From positions 1 to 33,352 of IMG/VR virus record IMGVR_UViG_3300041809_000780: 33,352 bases of DNA. One strand, written 5' to 3'. The position numbers and the translations under genes were made by a program. The notes under the pieces were generated by a model, which saw only the letters and a list, made by a program, of their open reading frames with translations, was not told where the DNA came from and did no database searches. The stretch comes from a virus. Of this stretch, positions 8,464 to 14,540 are shown piece after piece (positions within the stretch are counted from its first letter, which is position 1; every line of letters starts with the position of its first letter).

Positions 8464-8624
8464 GCCTGCCCCTGGACCTTTGGGAAGGCCAACTGCGCGA
8501 GGTCAACGCAGCCGTCAGCTTCTCACTCGCCAAGGAGCAGAACCCGGAGCGATGGGAACTGCTCGCCGATTTTCTGCACGGGCTGGAGTGCGCGCTGCAA
8601 CGACTGGACAGGCTCAAGCCGTGA
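8460..8624 (+). CDS. 54-residue helical protein, unknown
   Basis: GTG start at 8460 overlaps the upstream stop (GTGA), and the stop (8622-8624) overlaps the next GTG start in the same way. The product is amphipathic helical with L-P-L-D-L-W-E-G-Q-L near the start and no Cys/His motif beyond a single Cys. The twin overlaps and coding look support a real gene in the lysis-like cluster. No family is recognised. Confidence 0.6.
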   Translation: MSLPLDLWEGQLREVNAAVSFSLAKEQNPERWELLADFLHGLECALQRLDRLKP

Positions 8625-9064
8625 CCGCCTTCTTCGTGCGGCGCCGCCAGTCCACGTCGCTCTCCGTCACTGGGGAACTGCTCTACTGCGGCGCGCATTT
8701 CTGCTTCACATTGGAGCCGGCCTACGGGTTGGCCGGGGTCAAGCCGCGCGCCATCCCCGCCGGAACATACCCGCTCGACATCCGGTTCTCGCCGCGCTTC
8801 AACCGCGACATGCCGCACGTCGAGCAAGTTCCCGACTTCACCGAGATCATGCTCCATCCGGGGAATTTCCCGAGGGACACGGACGGGTGCTGCCTGGTCG
8901 GGACGACTCTCGGGATAAACTTCGTCGGAGAGAGCGACGCCGCGTTCGCGCCGCTATACGCCAACATCGAGACGGCGCTGGCCTCGGGACCGCAGACCAT
9001 CACGTTCGCGGACCCGGTCGCGGGCCAAGCGTCCGATTTGGACGGACAGGTGGGAATAGGTTAA
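8621..9064 (+). CDS. DUF5675 family protein
   Basis: 147 residues from GTG 8621, which overlaps the upstream stop. The sequence has the DUF5675 pattern: an R-R-R-Q-S-T-S segment, G-E-L-L-Y-C-G-x-x-F-C-F-T-L-E, A-I-P-A-G-T-Y, S-P-R-F-N, a H-P-G-N stretch and G-C-C-L-V-G. This family occurs often in phages beside lysis and tail genes. Its biochemical role is not established, and the conserved His, Asp and Cys suggest a catalytic or binding pocket. The last third (after about residue 105) is a less conserved extension. The longer ATG frame beginning at 8480 would run through the upstream gene and is not preferred. Confidence 0.75.
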   Translation: MTAFFVRRRQSTSLSVTGELLYCGAHFCFTLEPAYGLAGVKPRAIPAGTYPLDIRFSPRFNRDMPHVEQVPDFTEIMLHPGNFPRDTDGCCLVGTTLGINFVGESDAAFAPLYANIETALASGPQTITFADPVAGQASDLDGQVGIG

Positions 9065-9080
9065 AAAGGAGAACTCAAAA

Positions 9081-9599
9081 ATGAAAACACTCGTACTGAT
9101 AGCAGCGATCCTCGCAAGCGCGGTTTGCTTCGGACAGCAGCAATCGGCGTTCATCGATACCACATACTCTTTCGGACTGACGCCCGTGACGTTGCCCGGA
9201 GTGGGCACGACCGTTGCCGGGGCCGAGTCTGATATCCTCGTGAGCCTTACGCCGAACAACGACGTGGGGCCGACTACGCTCATCAGCAACGATACGTTCG
9301 TCGGCGGACGCTACGACCGCGTGATCCCGCAAGTAGCGACTTGGCTCCAGAACCACACCGCGCTCACGGGATACAACTATCAGTTCGGAGTCACGAGCAG
9401 CCTCGGAATCGTAAAAGGCGCTGCGAACCACTGGGGCGAACGGGCCGGGTTCTTCCTGCGCTGGGCGCCGTCGGGTTCAACGAGTTTCAGTTTGGCGTTC
9501 GAGGTCCAAGCCAACCACTTGCCGGGAATAACTGACCAAGTTCCAAAGCAGTCAAGTTGGCTTCCGAGCGTCGCGCTCAGTCCGACGTTCCGCTTCTGA
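9081..9599 (+). CDS. Exported β-rich protein, outer-membrane-barrel-like
   Basis: 172 residues with a strong Shine-Dalgarno (AAGGAG). The signal peptide ends A-S-A-V-C-F-G-Q. The mature part alternates hydrophobic and polar residues in strands (for example A-G-F-F-L-R-W, then S-F-S-L-A-F-E-V-Q-A) and ends P-T-F-R-F. A final Phe with alternating strand residues is the classical signal of outer-membrane β-barrel proteins. A Cys near the end of the signal (A-V-C-F) could instead make it a lipoprotein. It is the last rightward gene before the leftward block. It may alter the host surface (exclusion) or take part in lysis; both are inferences. Confidence 0.65.
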   Translation: MKTLVLIAAILASAVCFGQQQSAFIDTTYSFGLTPVTLPGVGTTVAGAESDILVSLTPNNDVGPTTLISNDTFVGGRYDRVIPQVATWLQNHTALTGYNYQFGVTSSLGIVKGAANHWGERAGFFLRWAPSGSTSFSLAFEVQANHLPGITDQVPKQSSWLPSVALSPTFRF

Positions 9600-9629
9600 C
9601 TATCACGCCCGGAGCTACTTCTTTTCCGT

Positions 9630-9770
9630 TCACGGCGTTTCCTTTCCGAGCAGCGCAGCCCTCCGTTTCTTGCACAGGCGGCGCTCAACGGCCATCCCTA
9701 TCCAGAATCCGCAGAACGCGCACCACAATTCGGAAACGAGCATCATCCAAGCAGGATAGCAGGGCGTCAC
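9630..9770 (-). CDS. 46-residue membrane protein with repeated C-terminal tail
   Basis: GTG start (9768-9770) overlaps the stop of the upstream leftward gene as GTGA. One hydrophobic segment (M-L-V-S-E-L-W-C-A-F-C-G-F-W-I-G-M) is followed by a basic stretch. It ends L-L-G-K-E-T-P, a degenerate form of the L-A-A-L-P-G-K-E tail that ends three other genes of this block. It is the last gene of the leftward run and converges on the rightward gene ending at 9599. Confidence 0.5.
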   Translation of the reverse strand: MTPCYPAWMMLVSELWCAFCGFWIGMAVERRLCKKRRAALLGKETP

Positions 9771-9952
9771 GGTTTCTCCTTCCGAGTCTCGGGCGCGACT
9801 CCGCGCTCTAACTGACGTAGCATCAAGTCCCATGTAGCCTTGACGTTCTCTAGGTCCTCTTGCGTAAAATATTCCGGCACCCACAATCGAATAAGGCTGT
9901 CGTGTCCACTTGTGCAACCGCATTCGTATAGTTTAAGAATTGGCTTGTTCAT
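9767..9952 (-). CDS. 61-residue protein, unknown
   Basis: The ATG at 9952 overlaps the stop of the HTH gene (ATGA), and its stop overlaps the next GTG. The product has C-G-C near residues 11-13 and an amphipathic helix (F-T-Q-E-D-L-E-N-V-K). No domain is recognised. Support comes from the overlaps on both sides and normal codon pattern. Confidence 0.6.
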   Translation of the reverse strand: MNKPILKLYECGCTSGHDSLIRLWVPEYFTQEDLENVKATWDLMLRQLERGVAPETRKEKP

Positions 9953-10353
9953 TTCTTCTCCTTCCCGGGCAGCGCAGCGAGGGCGCTAGGGAATGATCGT
10001 TTAATTTCGGCTCTAGTCCAACTTGTTGTTATTCCAGTGACGCGACGAATCAGTTTCGAGAATGGTACGAATTCCACGCTCAGACCAATATCATAGACTG
10101 CCGCCAATCGCTTCAAAGCAGTCAATGTATGCTTGCCGTAATACGGGTTTTCCATTCTCGACACGTTAGCCTGTTCCATCCCCGCCAGTCGCGCCGCTTC
10201 GACTTGACTTAATCCTCGGGCGTCACGAATAGAACGGAGTTGGAAAGCGATTCCCTTGTCGATGTGAGAGGCCACGAATCTTGCGCGTGTTTCACGACCG
10301 CGAGCCAAGCGCTTTTCGCACCCCTTGACGGTCAGAATCTTACGAGTTCCCAT
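9949..10353 (-). CDS. XRE-family helix-turn-helix regulator
   Basis: 134 residues from ATG at 10353, chosen because GGAAAGGAAACGA lies just upstream. The HTH spans about residues 36-95: Q-L-R-S-I-R-D-A-R-G-L-S-Q, A-R-L-A-G-M-E-Q-A-N-V-S-R-M-E-N-P, then T-L-T-A-L-K-R-L-A-A-V-Y-D, the usual XRE/Cro fold. The V-E-F-V-P-F-S segment after it is common in phage and antitoxin-type XRE proteins. The end is A-L-A-A-L-P-G-K-E-K-K, encoded by a repeated cassette. It sits late in the leftward operon. It probably binds DNA as a dimer; the target is unknown. Confidence 0.8.
   Translation of the reverse strand: MGTRKILTVKGCEKRLARGRETRARFVASHIDKGIAFQLRSIRDARGLSQVEAARLAGMEQANVSRMENPYYGKHTLTALKRLAAVYDIGLSVEFVPFSKLIRRVTGITTSWTRAEIKRSFPSALAALPGKEKK
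9966..9987 (-). repeat. Gene-end cassette, copy 1
   Basis: 22 bp identical to 10366-10387. On the coding strand it encodes A-L-A-A-L-P-G at the end of the HTH gene and leads into a purine-rich AAGGAGAAG that can act as Shine-Dalgarno for the next gene. Confidence 0.85.
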
Positions 10354-10570
10354 TCGTTTCCTTTCCGGGCAGCGCAGCGAGGGCGCTCCTGACTCTTCCA
10401 AGCAATAGCGCACAACTTGGCGTGTCCTCATCGACTAGATTGCCAAGATATCGCTCACAGGCTTGCAGGGCATCCCGCAGGCCGTCGCGCGTTGGACACT
10501 CGAACTTTTCAAGCTGTCCGCAATCCATACATTGATGCGTTGCAATTCCGAAGCGATGAGAATGCGTCAT
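10340..10570 (-). CDS. 76-residue mosaic protein with shared DGLRDALQA segment
   Basis: The ATG at 10570 overlaps the stop of the upstream gene (ATGA). It contains C-M-D-C-G and H residues near the start (possible zinc site), C-P-T-R-D-G-L-R-D-A-L-Q-A in the middle (shared with the 228-residue neighbour) and A-L-A-A-L-P-G-K-E at the end. The last 14 bases overlap the HTH gene. It appears assembled from pieces also used by its neighbours. Function unknown. Confidence 0.6.
   Translation of the reverse strand: MTHSHRFGIATHQCMDCGQLEKFECPTRDGLRDALQACERYLGNLVDEDTPSCALLLGRVRSALAALPGKETNGNS
10366..10387 (-). repeat. Gene-end cassette, copy 2
   Basis: Same 22 bp as 9966-9987. It encodes A-L-A-A-L-P-G at the end of the 76-residue gene and is followed on the coding strand by AAAGGAAACG before the HTH start codon. 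Confidence 0.85.
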
Positions 10571-11253
10571 GGTTTTTCCTTCTCGGGCAGCGCAGCGAGG
10601 CCGCCTTGGGCTTCTTGAATTATTTGGTTCAGACGGGATTCAATCACTAGACGACTGTAACGCAGGCCGTCGCACGTTGGACACGGAACTTTTTCAGTTG
10701 CGGGCTCCTTCATAGACAGAAGTAGTTTTTCAGCCGCTTTCAATTCTTCACCGAATTGCGGCCCTTGGTACGGTCGTCCGTGGATATGCTCCATCACACA
10801 CATACTTTCTATCTCAGGTAGAGCAAGATTCAGTTTTGTGACGAGTGCTTGCAGCGCATCCCGCAGGCCGTCGCGCTCGGCCCCTAGTTTCACAATCTCC
10901 TCGTGGAAGGTGAGCACCTTCAGTTCCGCCGTTTCCGCTCGGGTCTGCCAGTAACCGCGCTCGGCTTCGGCTTTGTCGGCGCGTTCCACACATCTCAGAA
11001 ATTGTCGCGCTGCGTAGTTAGAGTGCGCGATAACCGCTCCTCGCATGGCATTGTAGATTACTTGTTCGCCTTGATGCCCAGACGACAAATCGAGCGCCAA
11101 AGCATGTGCGAAATTCCAGAGTTCCGTCTCTAGCCATTGCTCCGCGCTCTCGGCTGGGCTGGGCGCGGCAGGTTCGTCCTCCAAAATCATGCACGGATTG
11201 TGGCAGCTAGGCTTGCAAACGTGCGGGGCTGGCTTCTCGTGGGCGCCCGTCAT
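10567..11253 (-). CDS. 228-residue mosaic coiled-coil protein
   Basis: The ATG at 11253 overlaps the upstream stop by ATGA. Parts in order: E-K-P-A-P-H-V-C (also seen in the interrupted 51-codon gene), A-A-P-S-P-A-E-S-A-E linker, a block of about 55 residues (W-L-E-T-E-L-W-N-F-A-H-A-L) encoded by the 173-bp repeat, a coiled coil (E-R-A-D-K-A-E-A-E-R), D-G-L-R-D-A-L-Q-A, a C-P-T-C-D-G-L-R element, and the tail G-L-A-A-L-P-E-K-E-K-P. Every section except the middle helix has a relative elsewhere in the leftward block. It is cytoplasmic by composition, function unknown. Confidence 0.65.
   Translation of the reverse strand: MTGAHEKPAPHVCKPSCHNPCMILEDEPAAPSPAESAEQWLETELWNFAHALALDLSSGHQGEQVIYNAMRGAVIAHSNYAARQFLRCVERADKAEAERGYWQTRAETAELKVLTFHEEIVKLGAERDGLRDALQALVTKLNLALPEIESMCVMEHIHGRPYQGPQFGEELKAAEKLLLSMKEPATEKVPCPTCDGLRYSRLVIESRLNQIIQEAQGGLAALPEKEKP
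10584..10600 (-). repeat. Gene-end cassette, copy 3 (shortened)
   Basis: 17 bp of the same cassette (CGGGCAGCGCAGCGAGG on the plus strand) at the end of the 228-residue gene. A degenerate fourth form is at 9647-9659. Confidence 0.75.
10983..11155 (-). repeat. 173-bp exact direct repeat, copy A
   Basis: Identical over 173 bp to 12356-12528 (offset 1373). It encodes the E-Q-W-L-E-T-E-L-W-N-F-A-H-A-L block of the 228-residue protein. No transposase lies between the copies, and the identity suggests a very recent duplication or gene conversion. Confidence 0.95.
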
Positions 11254-11408
11254 CCCATCCTCCCATAGACCCGCTGCGCCGGATTGTGGAACGGGCAGGC
11301 AAAGAGGTTCCGTTTTTTCTTTCGCGCTGGAGCCTGTAAAATCATTCGTCCAAATTCTTTGAAGTTCTCCAGTGCTTTTGGGCCTTCAATATATTCAGGC
11401 TGTTTCAT
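11250..11408 (-). CDS. 52-residue protein, unknown phage family
   Basis: ATG at 11408; the stop overlaps the next start (ATGA). It has E-G-P-K-A-L-E-N-F-K-E-F-G-R-M-I-L-Q, a pattern recurring in small phage proteins of unknown function, followed by a basic run (R-K-K-K-R) and C-P-F-H. Short, soluble and charged, it could bind nucleic acid through the basic run. Without it the interval 11254-11422 would be empty. Confidence 0.65.
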   Translation of the reverse strand: MKQPEYIEGPKALENFKEFGRMILQAPARKKKRNLFACPFHNPAQRVYGRMG

Positions 11409-11422
11409 AGCTATAGTTTATG

Positions 11423-11758
11423 TCACATCAGAAGCCCCAACACGGAAAACACGATCCACATTCCGATCCAAAACAAGACGGCGGCGACAAAAAATCCACC
11501 AATCGCCATGTTTACGTTGAACCCGGAGTTCAAATTGACTTTGTGCAGGACATTAGAGAGAAGTATGATGCTGCCCAAGAAAAGAACACAGGCCACAGCA
11601 AGAAAATACTTTTGCGGGAAACTGGCCTTCGCTTGGAACCAACCACGCACGCCGAGTAGGTTTGCCATCTCGTGAAGCTCCTCAAGGGTGTCCGCGATCA
11701 TATGTGACATTTTCATCCGGCCATAGGGGACTTCATATTGGTCAACGTAAACGCCCAT
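11423..11758 (-). CDS. DUF4031 N-terminal half fused to two membrane helices
   Basis: The first 48 residues match the start of DUF4031 (V-Y-V-D-Q-Y, P-Y-G-R-M-K-M-S-H-M-I-A-D-T, E-E-L-H-E-M-A, W-F-Q-A-K-A-S-F-P). That family normally continues with a H-Y-D motif after S-x-P. Here the sequence changes to Q-K-Y-F-L-A-V and two hydrophobic helices (about 51-69 and 84-108). Either an in-frame recombination replaced the second half, or this is a membrane-tethered variant. The ATG at 11758 directly follows the upstream stop codon and has GGGAGAGAG before it. Confidence 0.7.
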   Translation of the reverse strand: MGVYVDQYEVPYGRMKMSHMIADTLEELHEMANLLGVRGWFQAKASFPQKYFLAVACVLFLGSIILLSNVLHKVNLNSGFNVNMAIGGFFVAAVLFWIGMWIVFSVLGLLM

Positions 11759-11977
11759 CTATCTCTCTCCCTTCGGCGGATTGCCCGCGTAATCTGTCCA
11801 CGGAACTGTGATTTGACAGTTTGCACACAGCCAGCCGTGTGGGGCTACTTCACCATCGCGTACTCTTACGTTTACACAGTGCTCCATTTCACCGTGGCAC
11901 GATGGGCAACTGCGATCTGGCGGCTCCGCGCTCTCGGGGCGTGCTGGCGCGGCACTCTCAGATTCGTTCTTAGGCAC
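11759..11977 (-). CDS. 72-residue zinc-ribbon protein
   Basis: The start is GTG at 11977, chosen because GGAGG lies five bases upstream and it overlaps the previous stop. A longer frame to 12106 would run deep into that gene. The linker S-A-A-P-A-R-P-E-S-A-E is a variant of one used by neighbours. Two Cys pairs (C-P-S-C and C-A-N-C, 23 residues apart) make a likely zinc ribbon. It is a small nucleic-acid or protein binding module of unknown target. Confidence 0.65.
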   Translation of the reverse strand: MPKNESESAAPARPESAEPPDRSCPSCHGEMEHCVNVRVRDGEVAPHGWLCANCQITVPWTDYAGNPPKGER

Positions 11978-12596
11978 TATGACCTCCACGCATCTCTGCG
12001 ATTGTCTGCGGGTCGTCCTTTCGATGTTTGCCACGATCAGGGTCGCCCACGCCATGTACGGCGCGATAGACCTCAAACTCGTGCGCGAGAACACGAACGT
12101 CTTCAACGTATTTGGCGTTGTAATTCAATCGCTCGGCAGCATCGGCATAAGCAAGCAAAGCAGCAGGCGCAGCTTCATCCTTCGCCCCAAGCACGAAACT
12201 CGGCCATACTGGAATCGTCCCATCACGGCGCTTTACTAGGTATTTCCCTTCTGGCGTGTCAGCATTCTTTCGCCACAATCCGGTAATTGGCTTCGCGTTG
12301 CTCATGTTTGTCTCCTTCGGCTCCGCGTTCTCGGCTGGGCTGGGCGCGGCAGCGTGTTCCACACATCTCAGAAATTGTCGCGCTGCGTAGTTAGAGTGCG
12401 CGATAACCGCTCCTCGCATGGCATTGTAGATTACTTGTTCGCCTTGATGCCCAGACGACAAATCGAGCGCCAAAGCATGTGCGAAATTCCAGAGTTCCGT
12501 CTCTAGCCATTGCTCCGCGCTCTCGGCTCGACTGGGCGCGGCATCGGATTTATCTACCATCGAATTCGTTCCTTCGAAACAGTCGTGAATAATCAT
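11970..12596 (-). CDS. 208-residue fusion: repeat block plus phage family protein
   Basis: The ATG at 12596 overlaps the stop of the IS-interrupted gene (ATGA). Residues 1-80 are an A-A-P-S-R-A-E-S-A-E linker plus the block encoded by the 173-bp repeat. After another linker comes P-K-E-T-N-M-S-N-A-K-P. That internal Met (12305) is preceded by GAAGGAGACAAAC, so a separate 111-residue product (11970-12305) is likely. This part has P-E-G-K-Y-L-V-K-R-R-D-G-T-I-P-V-W-P and A-L-L-A-Y-A-D-A-A-E, a pattern common in phage proteins of unknown function. The fusion was probably created when the repeat block was copied in. Confidence 0.65.
   Translation of the reverse strand: MIIHDCFEGTNSMVDKSDAAPSRAESAEQWLETELWNFAHALALDLSSGHQGEQVIYNAMRGAVIAHSNYAARQFLRCVEHAAAPSPAENAEPKETNMSNAKPITGLWRKNADTPEGKYLVKRRDGTIPVWPSFVLGAKDEAAPAALLAYADAAERLNYNAKYVEDVRVLAHEFEVYRAVHGVGDPDRGKHRKDDPQTIAEMRGGHSA
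12356..12528 (-). repeat. 173-bp exact direct repeat, copy B
   Basis: Second copy of 10983-11155. Sequence diverges immediately outside (C versus T at one end, G versus C at the other). Confidence 0.95.
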
Positions 12597-12631
12597 TGCG
12601 TTACCCTCTCGAAACGCTTGGGATCGTAATT

Positions 12632-12639
12632 CTTGTTTG
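12632..12639. repeat. Left target-site duplication (CTTGTTTG)
   Basis: Eight bases flanking the left terminal repeat, repeated at 14432-14439. Eight-bp duplications are typical of the IS1595 family. The boundary could shift by a base or two because the flanks share a 10-mer. Confidence 0.85.
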
Positions 12640-12662
12640 GGGAATTATATAGATGACTCGCT
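12640..12662 (+). repeat. Left terminal inverted repeat
   Basis: Begins GGGAATTATATAGATGAC and pairs with 14409-14431. The two mismatches are at positions 13 and 18. Confidence 0.9.
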
Positions 12663-12778
12663 CCTTCGACGCTTCGCATATTGATTCCTTCGTTTCCGGC
12701 GCTTGGCCGCTTTGGTCTTGGGTTTCGGACGATAGGCCAGCACGCGGTCTGCGATGCGGTCTAGTTCTGGGGGAGTTT

Positions 12779-13705
12779 TCATGCTGTCAGTTCCTTGTAG
12801 GTGAGATGCTTTCCAACTACCGCAACTACGAACGAGTCCAGCCGCTCCAAGGTGTGACGGCTCACGTTGCCGACGTTCAGGCGGAACGTGAACTCATCCA
12901 CATAGCGATGCAGATGCTTCTTGGAAACCTGATGGTAAACGCCGTACACTCCGCGCTTGAGCACGGCCCAGACGGACTCAATGCTGTTCGTGCTAACGCC
13001 GTTCTCGCTGTACTGTCCAGCGGTGTGATTAACGCTATCGTGGCGGAAAAACAGGCCATCAAGGCCGACATAGCCAGCGGCTTCGTCACTGAAAATCGTA
13101 GAGCCGACTTCGACGTTGGCATGGATAGCGTTCTGGATGGTAAGCGCGTCGGTCGCGGCTACGGGCATTGCTACAGTACGTCCGCCGCGCTCCCTGATGC
13201 CCAGCACAGCAGTCTTGCCGACGCTGCCGCGCCCAGCCCTCAGTTTCTTGTGCTCGTGCTTGTTGGCTTCCTTGCCGCCGATGTAGCACTCATCCGCTTC
13301 GACTATGCCGCGCAATTTGTCGATGTCCTTATCGGAACCGCACGCCTCACGCAAGCGTTGCAGCATGAACCAAGCCGACTTCTGAGTAACGCCTATCTCT
13401 TTCGCCAGTTGCAGCGAAGAGATGCCCTTCCGCGCCGTCACGAGCAGGTACATCGCATAAAGCCATTTGTGCAAGGGAATATGGCTACGCTCGAAGATCG
13501 TCCCGGTACGGATCGTGAAATCGAGGGAACAGGCATTGCAGCGATAGAAACCAACCTTGGGCTGTTTCCCGATGCGCTCACGGCTCTTGCACTCAGGGCA
13601 GAACGGGCCGTTAGGCCAGAGGCGAGATTCCAGATAGAGCCGCGCCGACTCAGGCGTCGGGAACATCTCGAAAAGTTGAAAGGTGCTGATCGTGCTCTTG
13701 CTCAT
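12779..13705 (-). CDS. IS1595-family transposase (DDE)
   Basis: 308 residues, a normal length for the family. The N-terminal zinc ribbon has C36-P-E-C39 and C56-N-A-C59. A helix-turn-helix-like segment (about 96-116) follows. The catalytic ISXO2-like domain has D138 (E-A-D-E-C-Y-I-G-G-K-E), D207 (F-S-D-E-A-A-G-Y) and E243 in N-S-I-E-S-V-W, followed by K-R-G-V-Y-G-V-Y-H. All catalytic residues are present, so it is probably active. It catalyses cut and paste at the terminal repeats. The ATG at 13705 overlaps the stop of the upstream passenger gene. Confidence 0.95.
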   Translation of the reverse strand: MSKSTISTFQLFEMFPTPESARLYLESRLWPNGPFCPECKSRERIGKQPKVGFYRCNACSLDFTIRTGTIFERSHIPLHKWLYAMYLLVTARKGISSLQLAKEIGVTQKSAWFMLQRLREACGSDKDIDKLRGIVEADECYIGGKEANKHEHKKLRAGRGSVGKTAVLGIRERGGRTVAMPVAATDALTIQNAIHANVEVGSTIFSDEAAGYVGLDGLFFRHDSVNHTAGQYSENGVSTNSIESVWAVLKRGVYGVYHQVSKKHLHRYVDEFTFRLNVGNVSRHTLERLDSFVVAVVGKHLTYKELTA

Positions 13706-14097
13706 CGTCGGCCTCTAAACTTCTCCCTAAATTCGGCGTCCCATTTGTCTGCATCAAGCTCAGACGCTATCGAGTATTGCTGCTTAACCGCGTCTGGCAG
13801 CTTCTCAAGCATCTTGTGCGCAGTTAGGAGATGCACCAAGCTCTCTACATCTACGCTCACAAATTGGTCAGGATTCAACCGCTTTACTAGCTTGGCCAGC
13901 CTTTCAATATGAGGTTTCGGCTCACAGACAAGGAACGTGCATCCCGTATGGTACGTGCGCCCAAACAAGTCAAACTTTCGAGTCTCGCCGTGCGCCAGCA
14001 TCTTGTTGCAGTCTACACATGGCTCAGAGCGGTAATACGGGCATCCCACCGAACCGTAATGGATGCCCCCGCAATCAGTACACCGTGGCTCACTCAT
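13702..14097 (-). CDS. IS passenger protein with zinc-ribbon N-terminus
   Basis: 131 residues. Cys pairs C-T-D-C, C-P and C-V-D-C plus H-T-G-C within the first 55 residues suggest a zinc-binding domain. The second half is helical and charged, ending with basic residues (K-F-R-G-R-R). It overlaps both neighbours by ATGA, so it is co-transcribed and coupled with the transposase. It might help DNA binding or regulate transposition; no family is recognised. Confidence 0.65.
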   Translation of the reverse strand: MSEPRCTDCGGIHYGSVGCPYYRSEPCVDCNKMLAHGETRKFDLFGRTYHTGCTFLVCEPKPHIERLAKLVKRLNPDQFVSVDVESLVHLLTAHKMLEKLPDAVKQQYSIASELDADKWDAEFREKFRGRR

Positions 14098-14327
14098 AAA
14101 CTGGATACCGTTGGAATCGGCAGCGGATCAATGCCCTCACGCAAACGATCACATAGGTTATTGCGGAGTTGTGTACCAGCGCCAGAAAGCTGCTCACTCT
14201 CAGACATGGAGCGATATTCACCAATATGCCCCAAGTACCACGCTCGATTAGCAGACCGTTTGGCGTTCTCGATGATCGTTCTCCGTGTCCACTCTCGCAA
14301 TGCTTTAACCTGTCGTTCGTGTTTCAT
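14094..14327 (-). CDS. IS passenger protein, small basic helical
   Basis: 77 residues from ATG 14327, chosen over ATG 14378 because AAGGGGGCGATA lies just upstream and the IS promoter (-10 at 14350-14355) would place the longer start before transcription begins. It is rich in Arg and Lys at the N-terminus (K-H-E-R-Q-V-K-A-L-R-E-W-T-R-R), suggesting nucleic-acid contact. First gene of the element's operon. Function unknown. Confidence 0.6.
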   Translation of the reverse strand: MKHERQVKALREWTRRTIIENAKRSANRAWYLGHIGEYRSMSESEQLSGAGTQLRNNLCDRLREGIDPLPIPTVSSL

Positions 14328-14349
14328 TATCGCCCCCTTAACTGTCCTT

Positions 14350-14378
14350 ATAGTAGATAACTCGCTGCATTTTGTCAA
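14350..14378 (-). promoter_or_regulatory. Promoter of the IS operon
   Basis: On the minus strand TTGACA (14378-14373), a 17-base spacer and TACTAT (14355-14350), followed by the AAGGGGG ribosome site and ATG 14327. The -35 is perfect and the -10 matches four of six. Confidence 0.65.
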
Positions 14379-14408
14379 GTACTTTAGTCGCTTTGTTCTG
14401 AAAGGGTT

Positions 14409-14431
14409 AGCGACTCATGTATATAATTCCC
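14409..14431 (-). repeat. Right terminal inverted repeat
   Basis: Minus strand begins GGGAATTATATACATGAG. Partner of 12640-12662. Confidence 0.9.
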
Positions 14432-14439
14432 CTTGTTTG
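14432..14439. repeat. Right target-site duplication (CTTGTTTG)
   Basis: Copy of 12632-12639. Excising the element between these copies restores the split gene's reading frame. Confidence 0.85.
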
Positions 14440-14540
14440 GGCATAGGCAAACCGGACAAGTTTCCACCCAATAGTTCAATCCCGATCCTCTGTGACACTT
14501 ATGCTCACACGTCGGGGCTGGCTTCTCGCGGGCTGCGCTC

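Larger units (their letters stand above)
12640..14431 (-). mobile_element. IS1595-family (ISXO2-like) element with two passenger genes, 1792 bp
   Basis: Bounded by inverted repeats (12640-12662 and 14409-14431, 21 of 23 positions matching, starting GGGAATTATATA) and flanked by the 8-bp direct repeat CTTGTTTG. Inside, a leftward operon begins at a TTGACA/TACTAT promoter and contains a 77-residue gene, a 131-residue gene and the transposase. All three are joined by ATGA overlaps. The simple IS1595 elements carry only a transposase, so the two upstream genes are passengers. The intact ends and target copies point to a recent insertion. Confidence 0.9.

Noticed and set aside
9600-9629. Terminator in the convergent gap
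   Set aside because: The 30-base gap shows no clear hairpin with T-run in either direction.
10983-12528. CRISPR array
   Set aside because: Only two long identical copies in coding sequence 1373 bp apart, no regular short repeats or spacers anywhere in the window.
12653-13912. Long plus-strand open frame (419 codons) opposite the transposase
   Set aside because: It is antisense to a transposase with complete DDE and zinc motifs, has no family pattern and crosses the IS left end.
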